From positions 806,001-870,000 of the forward strand of contig JALUTQ010000039.1 of the NCBI GenBank assembly GCA_032718865.1: DNA of 64,000 bases. The letters run 5' to 3'. Of the stretch, positions 48,422 through 58,773 are shown piece by piece. The notes beneath the pieces were generated by a model. That model ran no database searches. It had not been told where the DNA came from and worked only from the letters and a program-made list of their open reading frames with translations. Source of the DNA: Tilletia caries. Taxonomy: Eukaryota > Basidiomycota > Exobasidiomycetes > Tilletiales > Tilletiaceae. Within the stretch, counting starts at the first letter, position 1. Each line of letters begins with the position of its first letter. Both the position numbers and the translations under genes were made by a program.

Positions 48422-50082
48422 ATGAGTAGTACAGGCAAGAAGAAGGGTTAGTCACCAGTATCCCCTCCCTTCGATGCGCACAACTTACCGATCTTTTGCC
48501 TTACAGCAGTGCGGGTCTGCAGACGCGGTTGCCTCGACCCCAACGATCCGAAGATGTTGTGCCCACTGCCCTGCTTGCACAACAAGACCAAACAATGTGA
48601 GTACAGGCTGCGCACGCGCTCTGGACATTGTGCAATCTACTCACTCTGTGCGCGTCCTCCTGCAGCATCTTCCAGCAAAAAAAAGAATCACAGCAGCGCC
48701 GAGCAGGAGCAGCCGTCTCCTGCGCCTGCCGATGGTAGCCATCCTGCTGCAGCCAGCGTGCCCAGTCCAGTCGCCACGGCCATTCTCGGCGCTGCCGGTG
48801 CTGCCGGCGCCACTCCTGTCGTTGCTCCTGCTGCCGGCGCTGCTCCTGCTGGTGCTCTTGCTGCCGCTGCCAGTGCTGGCGCTGTTGACGCTGGCGTAGA
48901 GCCTGCTCTCGGCCCTGTCGAATCCCCCGGGCCCGCTCTCGCTGCCGCTATGATGGCCGCCGAAGCAGCAGCAGCAGCCCACATATCGACCGACCGCTCG
49001 GAAACTGATATCCGACCCCCCTTCACCGTTCATTCTTCCGGACACGCAGCGCAGCCAGGGTTCAAGCTCTGGAGGGGATGAGAATCAGGGAGGGAGCAAC
49101 ATACAGGCTGATTTGGACGCAATCTCTGGTGAGTAGACTGTGAACATCCACGCACTGCTCGTCAATATTAAATGTTACCATATTTCTGGCTCCTTTGTCA
49201 TCGTCCTTTCAGCTGCATCATCGAACGAGCACGATGCTGCCCCCAAATCCCAGAGCAAGAAAAGGGCACGCGTCAACCCACGCGCGGAGCCGAAACTCAC
49301 AGAGCTTGAGCAACGTCTGATTTGGCGTGAGTGTGTGCAGTCATGGATTCGTTGCTGGCCTGCCTCAAAAAGACTTCTTTTGCTCAATTCATGTCCGCCC
49401 CGTTTCCACAGTGGACCTGGCTCAGTCGCATGTATATGCGCTCAAGCATTTTAAGTACGAGAGCAATGCGGACGAAAGGAATCAGGGTTATGAAGAGAGG
49501 GGCATGGAGGCTGATTGAACAGGTCAGTATAGCTTCCAGAATTTGTTCTCGAATCCCATGCTGAGCAGGAGCACTGTTGAACCCTCTTCTATCTCTTTTC
49601 AGGGCGCGAAGCTGTCCAGACGTACGGACATGGCCGTGGTCATTGCTCTTGCGCCGTTGGATAATGGCAAAGCCAGCGTTGATGATGTGGTCTATGTAAG
49701 CCCAAATCTATGCGACGCTGCGCGGCCAGCATTGCGCGGAATGGCACAAACGTTTCGGAACGAGTTCACAAAGACGATGCACGGCTACAGAGAGGCAGGG
49801 AGAGCGGACGCGGCGCGACAAATGGAGGCAAACAAGAGGTTGATGGCGGAGAAGGCAGAACTACTGGCACAAAACGCGGAGCTTCAAGCACAATCCAACG
49901 ACTTTCTGCTTCGACATCCGGCTCCAACACCCAATCGCGCAGCGATATCCCTTCCTCTTCCTCCGCGGCCCGCTCCAGTTCCGTCGCCTAGACTCGCTTC
50001 CGCCGCCGGTTCCAAATCGACAGAAAGACCCGAACCAGCGCGACCGCATGCTCTTGCTTGCAATAGGAAACCGTCTTCTTGA
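48422..50082 (+). CDS. Unidentified gene inside the KDZ element, model tentative
   Basis: The first exons are clear: 48422-48446, 48507-48596 and 48666 onward. They encode a Lys-rich start, a Cys-containing stretch (VCRRGCLDPNDPK...CPLPCLHNK) that could bind metal, then a long Ala/Gly/Pro/Val-rich segment. One reading stops at 49081. Further spliced segments at 49212-49329, about 49413-49520 and 49603-50082 contain a basic KKRARVNPRAEPK and a final Ala/Glu/Gln-rich coiled coil (RLMAEKAELLAQNAELQAQ), which suggests that the gene continues. The 3' end overlaps the KDZ transposase tail on the other strand. Its position within the inverted repeats suggests an accessory protein of the transposon. 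I do not recognise the family. Confidence 0.45.
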
Positions 50083-53000
50083 TTCTCGACAGTCCGGAGT
50101 TCCCGCACTCGGCTGCCGAAGAGTATAGGTGCTGTAGCTGAGGATCATTTCGCATGTATGTAGACAGCCTGCTGGCTGCCGAGCAATTCGTATGCCCCTT
50201 CTCATGCATTTGGTCGACGACAAAGAGTGTGTTCTTGAAGAACCCAGGTTCCCGCCGCAACGAGTAAGGTCCCAGCTGGCAGGCGAAGTCGTAAACGATG
50301 ACAGATGGAGGAGACGGCCAGTGGGCAAAGATTGCGGAGAACACATCGTTCCGACCTTCTGCCTGCGGAATGACATGAAAGCCAACACAGATGCAGTGAG
50401 TGCACCAGAGAGCCATCAACCCTCCCGTACGCTGCCGCTTGACATACTCATCGTAAAAACTTCCTGCATTGCACCTCTCCCTCCTGCTTTCCCTCGATCG
50501 CCGCCTGCTTCTCTCCTTTCTTCCCATCCTTCCCCTCGTCCAGTCTCGGGTAGTTGGGTCGGGTTCGACACTGAGGCGCGCCGTACAGCGTCCCGGTGTG
50601 CGTGTAGCTGGTCTGCTGTGGGATGGTTGATGAGGGCGGCGTGGGTTGGGGATCGAGAAGGGCAAGCTGGTAGTCGATTGCATCACTGGTACTGGCCATC
50701 AGGAGTTGGAAGCTTTGGACCCACGCCGTGTCGATGAGGGTCGTTCTGTTGTGCGCAAGTAAAACAAACACATTGCCAAGGAAGGGACAATGACGAGCCA
50801 GCGTTGTAGATAGTCGAGCGAAGTGATCATCGGGGGGGAAGTGGTGATTGTGAGTGTGCTGATATCGGAGAGTGTTGATTGGCAGACAGGGCGACAAAGC
50901 TGCAGAATTCCATCGCTTGCCGCAAACTGAAGCACCGCCTGCTGGAGCGCCATCTTGAAGATCGAGGGAAGGCTGGTGGTAAGGCAAATGTCGAGGAGCA
51001 GTTGCTTGAAACGGCCAGCCCAGAGACGCAAAGCGGAGGGGGTGGAGCTCGATGCGTCGATGGCGGAAGTGAACTGTTGAAGGGCTTCAACTTGCTCACT
51101 GCTGGAGGCGTCGAATGAAGTCGCTACCAATCGAGCTGCTGTCCGAGCAGCAGCAGAAGGAAGAAACGGAACAATCGTTCTCTTCCGAGCCTTATCATTG
51201 ATTGCCGACCCGGGCGTTGTGGGGGGGGGCAGAGATCGGCGTGCTTGAGAGCGGCACTGTACGCCAGCACCACTCCATCCGCAATGACGATGGCCGGGGA
51301 AGGACCACAGAGGGAGCAGGAAAAGGAAACGTCGAGATGCTGAAGGGAGACAAACGCAAAGTAAAGTTTGACGAATGTTGTCCTTGCGAGGAACTTTGAG
51401 GCCTTGCCGGGTGCGTGTTGCTCGTACAAATGCTGTATGGTAGAGCAGAAGGCTGTGAAAGGGGTTGGAGACGCAGAAAGTTGAGAGGTGTAAGAGTTGA
51501 ACACTTCGTGCGCGACAACCACGGAGTTGTTCCAATTGAAAAGCCCATACTCCGAGAGGTCAGGTCCAATGCTTCTCCCTTCTGGACCACTTCTACAGCT
51601 ACACTCCTGGGTCTCAATGCTTCTAGCCACTGTTCCGGTGCTGTAGTAGACCTTACAAGGTCTCATGCGCACCGCAACACCGCTTGCACTGGCTTGACCG
51701 CAGTCGCAACGCGCGTGTTTACCGAGCGGAAGAATGGTCGGGAGAAGATGCCCCTGTACCACTGGAGAAGCAAGCGGCTCGGAGGGGAGACGGCAGAACG
51801 GTGGGGGTGGGATAGGCCGATAGGAGCACGGGCGAGCCTGGACGTGCGCTTGTAGGCTCTTGATGTCTCGAACGATGTGTTCCAAATCATCTAGAGATCG
51901 ACACAAAACATGATTGAACCTGTCAGCCTGTCATTCGCGTGCGGCTGTGCGCATACCGCACAGCGCACTTCCAATGCATCGTCCTGTTCTCGTCTACTGA
52001 GCACTGACCGATATCATTCTCCAGTGCCTCTTCATCATCTTCAACACCGTCTTGGCTGCCTAATCCCGTCGTCTCGTTCCAAAAGGCATGGGCACGCTGC
52101 CGATGAACGCAGCTTTCCGCTGGCTGTGGAGCTGATGAGCAATGAGCGGCCGAGCATGTCCAAAGGCGCACGTTGACCAGGGAGACAACACATCTCTTCC
52201 CGTCTTGGCTGCTGGCCGCGATAGTGCTCTTGGTGGAGAGCACGGAGAACCAGGCTCGGCGACCTCGTAGGTGTGCTCCAAACTGGATCGCGGTAGGATT
52301 GACTACAAATCAGAACAGAAACATGAAGTCAACATTCTGCTGACACTTTGAACGCGCGTATCACAGTCTGAGATTGGATCAAGTTCGTACTTCTCTGAGA
52401 TAAAAGCATTTCGGCTTTGAATGTCTCGCGATGTTTCAACAGTGCCTCGTTGTGGACGCAATGCATTCCACGCCGCCCATCTGTGCAATCGCACGAGGCC
52501 ATGTCCTCCGATCCTGTCGTTCCTGTTCCCTCATATAGTGTGAGGTGGTAGAATTGACCAATCTGAAGAGGGCAAGAGACACATCATTTCTTTTGTCAGT
52601 AGCTCGAAGCATCAGTAAGATTTGATACGATCGTCATCACTTCGCACTCGCCTCTGTGAAGCCATTGACCATCCCCTCCACAATCCAAGTACGACTATCA
52701 ATGCGAGCCATGTACGCTGTGTGCTCGTGAAAGAGCATGCTCGCGTATTGCATCGAGGTTTGAGCAGAGGTTGGTTCATTGTATTTTTGCTGGGGAAAGG
52801 TCGGGAGCTGGGGAAGGGTCGGGAAATGGATAGCTGTCGCCAAAGTCGTCGCAGTCCGTTGGCCCAAACGAAAGGCCTTCCCCGTCGTCGCCGGATGGAG
52901 GTATCGAAGGCGAGGCCAGAGGCCCGAGGGGATCAGGACGAGAATGAAGAGGCTGTGGTCTTTCATTTGTCGTTACGTGCTTCTCCTGGGTCGACACGCT

Positions 53001-53279
53001 CTTCGCGGGCTGTCTGCGCCGCCGCTTCTGTGGTGAAGTTTCCTGCTTGGAAAACAAAGACGTGGATGTGTCGGGGATGGGAAGTGAAGAGGTGGAAGGT
53101 GCTGGAAAAAGGGAGAAGCTCGGATGGCGGAGGAGATGAGTGCAACGGTGGAAATGAGCTGTAAAGGGGCAAGGTTGTAAGCTGCTGCGGAGGCAAGGGT
53201 AGCGTTTGGGGAAGCTGCAGTAGCTGCCTGGTAGTGTCGCGCCCACGTCTACTCGCGGCATGCGCTGCGTGGGAGCTCA
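49988..53279 (-). pseudogene. KDZ transposase, multi-exon, with a frameshift
   Basis: Likely start at ATG 53279 (MSSHAAHAASRRGRD), with N-terminal exons down to about 52300 that I cannot join with certainty. The best part runs from 51906: a CxC-type cysteine cluster (CDCGQ...RPCKVYY...CSC), GPDLSEYGLFNWNN, ADGVVLAYS. A run of nine G (51221-51229 on the plus strand) then puts the next segment in another frame. That segment leads to the KDZ core in 50440-49988: GLMALWCTHCICVGFHV, YDFACQLGPYSLRREPGFF, VDQMHEKGHTNC and SRIKKTVSYCKQEHA. The HxxGH...C arrangement is typical of the family. The homopolymer shift may be a true mutation or a sequencing error. Confidence 0.75.
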
Positions 53280-53364
53280 TGGTGAGCAGGTGTGAGCGGT
53301 GATGGAAGCTGGTGGCAAGGATACATTTGCCCTCGTGTTCGTCTTTTTCAGACTTGAAACCACC

Positions 53365-53451
53365 AACTGGCCCGTTCTCTGCCATCTCTTGGCCCCTGCT
53401 CAGCCATCCTGTGGCCCCCCTCACACCATCTCCTGCCCGGTTATTTTGCAA
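53365..53451 (-). repeat. KDZ right terminal inverted repeat
   Basis: Inverted partner of 48241-48327. Confidence 0.8.
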
Positions 53452-54103
53452 TCATTTAGCCGGAACCTAACCCGCAACCAGGAAGCACGCGGTCTAACAT
53501 GGAGGCAGGCGGGAGGCCTGTGCCCTGCCTGTGTGTGGTCCCTTGCATGGGCGGTTGCATCGAGATTTGAGCGGCGCTCCGCAACATGTCTCAAGGCATC
53601 GAGTAACGCAAAGATGCATGCACATTATTGCACAAGTAAGTCCACAGACGCATATGTATGCTTCCTGGATCCTGTCTTCAAGCTTCAAGCTTCGAGCTTC
53701 ACATACAAATTGATACAATGCCCCTAGGTCCTGATCGTGCTACTGGGGTGGTCTGGTCTGGTACACCGATCAGCGATCAGCATCCCAAGTGCAGGAACAC
53801 CTGTACTGGACGATGACGGATGACTCCGAAGGCAGGAAGACAAAGCCTGCTGTCCTTTCAAGTAGTTCCATGACTCGCAAATCCCATCATCGATCAGCCG
53901 CTCCGCAGACCGCACGGAGAGGTATGCACTGAGGTCTGAGAGGGACGCAGGTGCCAGGTGGCTGAAAGGTAGGCGAGAAAGACTCTCTATTCCAGAGGTT
54001 GCATTCCGAGTGTGTGCGTGTGCGTATCCGATAAGATATCGTTCATTGAAATGGGGAGGACGAGAAGAAAACGAAGGTGTTGATGTTCATCGGTTTGATC
54101 CGT
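53452..54103. other. Intergenic, no gene seen
   Basis: Contains a small CTTCAAGCTTCAAGCTTCGA repeat near 53679-53700, resembling a CTTCGAGC-rich stretch near 4340-4400. No ORF supported. Confidence 0.5.
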
Positions 54104-54839
54104 TCAGAGGACGAGGACGGCGGCCATGAGACCGGCAACGCCCGTAAGGGCCAGGGAGACGGGCATGTCGAAGGAGTACCCGTGGCCTGCAGCGTTGCCC
54201 GCCGCGGAGGCAGAGCTGGAAATAGACGCGGCAGTCTTGCTGGCGGAGGCGATGGCATCGCTGAAGCTAGAGCTCAACTGAGTGGCGAGGGACGAACCCT
54301 CGGCGCCGAGGGAGGAGAAGATGCTGTTGGCGCGCGTGGAGGCTTCGCTGAAGAAGGACGAGGCACCCGCGGCAAGGTCGGAGGCCTCGGTGGAGGCACC
54401 GACGCCGGCGCTGGAGAGAGCGGCGAAGGCAGAGGAGAAGGCCTGGTCGAGAGTGGAGCGCTCCTGTGCGATGAGGTTCGAGTCAACTCCGCTGTTGGCA
54501 GCTGCGCTAAGTGCGGATGTGGCCTGGGCGAAGACTGATCGGAGACAATGGTGGGTGAGCAGGGATCTCCTCACAAAGTGCGGGCAGAGACACACGGTCA
54601 ACATCATAATACGCACTGGAGCTCAAGTCCTTGGGGCTGATGTTGGAAAGGTCAGTGGGAATCATGTCTGCGATCAGAGAAAGAGGGGATGTCAGCGTTT
54701 CTGCTTGAGCGCGCCAGCCACGCAACGATGGTAACTCACCCTGACGCCTGACGGGTGCGGGAGTAGCGCGAACGATGGGGTCCGCGACGACCATGGAGGC
54801 GGAGAGGGCGAGAATAGCGGCGACACCGGTGAACTTCAT
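54104..54839 (-). CDS. Small Ser/Ala-rich GPI-anchored-type protein, paralog B
   Basis: Exons 54839-54740, 54667-54617 and 54534-54104 give 193 aa. Signal peptide MKFTGVAAILALSASMVVA, then a RRQ processing site, a short segment, FAQATSALSAAANSG, Ser/Ala-rich repeats and a hydrophobic end (MPVSLALTGVAGLMAAVLVL). Both termini are nearly identical to paralog A, while the middle is about 45 residues longer and diverged. Shared intron phases show that they arose by gene duplication. The KDZ element lies between them. Probably a surface protein; function unknown. Confidence 0.8.
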
Positions 54840-56114
54840 TGTTGAGATCTGTTTTGAAGGGGTGGGAGTGTGCTGTGAATGTGGGATCAGAGTGAGCTGT
54901 GTGGTAAGAAGGAAAAGGGAAGACGCGATGACAGGTTAGCACTTGGCCCGACTGCTTCTTATACGAACTTCCCGCTTCACACGCTTCAGGATTCCCCACG
55001 CCCTGTCCGTCCAGAAACAGACGATGGACACTGTGCCGTGTTGTTAGAGCTGTGCAATATCCGCCACTAATGACGCTGTGGTCCCGGAAGTAAGCACCTG
55101 CGGATCCAAAGACGATACCCGCGTCAATACGGGTGGCAGACGGCAGTGCGCCAGTAGTGCCCCACCAGAAGAACAACACTCAACACCATGACGCTGGCCA
55201 CATGACGGCATGTGGTATAACATACATACACCCTCGCAGTTCTCGCCGCCTCGTCTTCAGCGTCGTGTCCAGCATTCAGCGAGAGTGCGTCGCCGTCCAC
55301 GGCCTGCTCACTGCTGCCTGTCCGCAGTCCGAAGACTTCCCGTCCCGTCCCGCTCGTTCGCAGGCGCAGTAAATTGCATCGGCTGCGAACGGCGCTGAGT
55401 TCAACGCCGACGAGGGACGAGGTCAAATCGTCGCGTCCCCACATATCAGATGATGCGGACCGGTGGGCATCGAGTACCGAGTGCTGACCGCGACCTGACG
55501 GGCCAGCATGCTGTGCGCGAGCTGCGATCTGCGAACGAGAGGTCAGCGCAACCTGCCTTTGCATCAGGCGCTCGGTCGCACATACAGTCTGCTTCTTGCT
55601 TACCCACCTTCCCCCACGTCGCTCGAAGTCCGACGATAGCAGAAACGGGAAGATGCCAACGGTGCTTTTGCGGTAGGAACGGCTACGTGGAAGACTTTCC
55701 AACGCGAGCGCGGCATCTTGCCATTTGCCAGAGTTCGAGGTCGCGACTCGAGCTGTCGATGCTATGGGGAAGTTCGCGAGCGCATGGGTCATGCAGATAA
55801 GGGGATGCATCAGGCAACGAATGATGTTATGAGATGAGCGATACGATGAGGTGTCGGCGTGTCGGTACATATGCGATCTCGGGCTCGGCAACTTCCGGCT
55901 GTGCGCCCAACATGCCGGTGTCCCAAGAAGGGAAAAAAAAAACCATGTCCGAACACCTGACCCCAACGAGCTCGCCTTGGCCCTTTGCTGACTCTGCTTC
56001 TGTTCCTCGTCTCAGACACGATCCTATCGCACAACTCACCGCAAGTCGCTTTCCTTTGTCTTTGTTTAAAAAGGGCTCGCCTTCCGACCAAGGACCGTCA
56101 TCGCCCTCTGTAAC
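54840..56114. other. Divergent intergenic region, no gene supported
   Basis: Upstream of paralog B and of isocitrate dehydrogenase. A 280-codon minus-strand frame (55124-55966) is open but has no recognisable domain, splice logic or codon character convincing enough to call. Confidence 0.45.
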
Positions 56115-58154
56115 ATGCCAGCCTTGCCTGCCGCACGCACACTCTTCGCTCGAGCTATCATCAACCCAGCTGCTGCTTCCACCGCCTTTGCCTCTGCCTC
56201 TGCCTCTGCCTCCGCTTCGTCTTCGTCTTCCTACTCCTCTTCCTCCTTCCGTTACGCCCTCCGAGCTGCTTCCACCATGGCCGGCCAGAAGATCAAAGTT
56301 AAGAGCCCCGTCGTCGAGATGGACGGCGACGAGATGACTGTGAGTGGTGATCCTGATCCATTGGGAATGGCCATCGACAAAGGGTAGTCGTCCTTGCTCA
56401 CGTTTGACATCTTGATTTGTGACCATCAGCGCATAATCTGGAAGAAGATCAGGGAAGAAGTGAGTATTCTCTGTCGCCTTGACTGTATGCGTATGCTCCT
56501 TCTCTGACGCCTGGCGTGTCTCATCCTCCGCAGCTCATCCTGCCTTTCCTCGATATCGAGCTCAAGTACTACGACTTGTCCATCGAGAACCGTGACGCGG
56601 TTAGTCTGCTTGATCGAGGAATTATACAATACCGTCTCGACAGCGAACATGCTGACAAGATTTGCCCGCGCTGTGTCCTCTTCTATTACAGACTGACGAC
56701 CAAGTCACTGTCGATGCTGCCGAGGCCACGAAGAAGTACCAAGTAGCCACCAAGTGCGCGACGATCACTCCCGACGAGGCCCGCGTCGAGGAGTTCAAGC
56801 TCAAGAAGATGTGGCTCAGTCCCAACGGCACCATCCGGAACATCCTCGGCGGCACCGTCTTCCGCGAGCCCATCGTGCTTGACAAGATCCCCCGGCCCGT
56901 GCCCGGCTGGACCAAGCCGATCTGCATCGGTCGACACGCGTTCGGTGATCAGTACCGGTGCCAGAACTTTGTCGCGCCTGGTAAGGGCAAGTTCACCATG
57001 ACCTTCACGCCCGAGGACGGCTCGGACGCTAAGACATGGGACATCTTCACTTTCCCTGAGGGTGGCGGAGTTGGAATGGGCATGTACAACACCACGTACG
57101 TTTTGCCATGATTGCGAGATTCTTTGCACATGTCCCACTTTCGCTAACAGACGCGTCATTTAACATGCGCGTTGGGCGTTTTCCTTTTTGCAGAGAGTCC
57201 ATCACTGGCTTCGCGCACGCATCCTTCAAGATCGCGTTGGAGAAGAAGATGCCGCTCTACCTGTCAACGAAGAACACCATCCTCAAGGCATATGACGGCA
57301 AATTCAAGGACGTCTTCCAGGAAATCTACGAGGCGGAGTACCGGAAGGACTTTGAGAGTGCAGGGGTGTGGTACGAGCACCGTCTTATTGACGACATGGT
57401 GGCTCAGGCGCTTAAGTCGGATGGTGGATTCGTGTGGGCGTGCAAGAACTACGGTGAGTGAAGGAGAGGACGCGTGGGAAATGTGATATCATGCGGCGGA
57501 GGGGCACGTTGCGCTAAACACAGCGCGCTTTGGTTCTTATCTGCAGATGGAGATGTCCAGTCGGACATTGTCGCCCAGGGCTTCGGCTCCCTTGGCATGA
57601 TGACCTCGGAGCTTCTGACTCCCGATGGTCAGGTCCTCGAGGCTGAGGCGGCCCACGGTACCGTGACGCGTCACTACCGGGAGCACCAGAAGGGGAGGGA
57701 GACGTCGACGAACTCTGTCGCGTCGATCTACGCGGTGAGTAGGCCCTAGCTAGCTTATCCGATATGCTTGCTGCGATTCGTTTCTCTTGTGCTGACGAGG
57801 GAAATTACTGCTGGGAACTCTGCAGTGGACCCGAGCACTTCTGTTCCGCGGCAAGCTCGATGGTAACGAGGAGCTGCAGACCTTTGCGCGGGAGCTCGAG
57901 GCTTCATGTGTTGAGCTGATTGACCAGGACAACATCATGACCAAGGATCTTGCGCTTGCGATTCACGGAAAGAACATGAAGCGGGAACACTACGTTCTGT
58001 GAGTTATGAGTTTCTTCGCGCTGTGCTAGGAATGAAGGGAAATGCTGACAGTGTTCCTCCCCCTTCGAACAGCACCTTCGAGTTCCTCGACCACGTTCGG
58101 GACAAGCTGAAGCAGAAGCTGTCTGCACAGGGCATCAACGCGGGCAAGCTCTGA
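56115..58154 (+). CDS. IDP1: NADP-dependent isocitrate dehydrogenase
   Basis: Exons 56115-56339, 56430-56459, 56534-56599, 56692-57095, 57194-57453, 57547-57734, 57826-57998 and 58073-58154 give 475 aa. Converts isocitrate to 2-oxoglutarate with NADPH formation. Seen: [14 protein letters not shown], the substrate [19 protein letters not shown] segment, [14 protein letters not shown] with the metal-binding Asp, [11 protein letters not shown] and [17 protein letters not shown]. The first 54 residues are Arg/Ala/Ser-rich, a mitochondrial presequence. A second in-frame ATG at 56277 in good context (CCACCATGG) starts the mature-type protein [11 protein letters not shown], so one gene may supply both mitochondrial and cytosolic enzyme. 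The gene looks intact. Confidence 0.95.
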
Positions 58155-58773
58155 TGGCACTGAGCACATATCAGAAAATAATCGCGTACCCAAGTTCAAA
58201 AACCCAACAAACAAGAAGAGCATGCATTCGGCTTCCAGACATCGGACCCCCGGCTCTCTTGCGATGCCACCCGCTTTTGCCTCTTACCACTGCCTCCACA
58301 GGCTCGTGGCTGCCCTATGTAACAAAGCGCGTCCCTCAGGCACGCATGCCCGTCAGCTCGCTCTGTCCCTTGTCAATTCACTGTCCTTTGCACCATCGCT
58401 GGACGGCGGACCCAAGCCGCGTGACAAGTGTCTGTGGGGGTGATTCATATTTGGAAACGCCGAAAGAGCTCTAAAATTTCCCAAAGAGAAGCCCGTCGCC
58501 CGTCGGTGATTGATCGCGCCCACCTTGTCCGCCTGAAGGCGAGGGTGCAGTTTTAGCAGTTGGTTGATGGTTCTGGCCTCTGGGAATCAGAGGCGATCAG
58601 GAAGTTTCCACCAGCACTCCATACTTGACTGCACTACCATCACCTGCCGCGGACCCTGCACGGACTTCCCTGCTCCCTCCTCAGCGCTCGAAACAGAATA
58701 GGTGTGCTTTTGCAGCTTTTTCCAAGCATACGGCAGCATTTAGTGGGTGCCACCTCGACGAAGAACCCAAAAG
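58155..58773. other. Intergenic, no gene seen
   Basis: 3' flank of isocitrate dehydrogenase and promoter of the peptidase gene, both on the plus strand. No notable repeat. Confidence 0.5.

Larger units (their letters stand above)
48241..53451. mobile_element. KDZ-type (Kyakuja-Dileera-Zisupton) DNA transposon
   Basis: About 5.2 kb bounded by 87-bp inverted repeats (48241-48327 and 53365-53451) that match at roughly 76 positions and begin TTGYAAAATAACCGGGCAGG. Two genes converge inside: a KDZ transposase on the minus strand and an unidentified gene on the plus strand. No matching target duplication is evident beside the repeats, so the true ends may lie slightly outside, or the duplication has decayed. 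KDZ elements are known mainly from basidiomycetes, where some carry extra genes such as TET/JBP oxygenases. None is visible here. Confidence 0.8.

Noticed and set aside
55124..55966. 280-codon open frame on the minus strand
   Set aside because: No start context, domain, splice pattern or family similarity; probably a chance ORF in GC-rich DNA.
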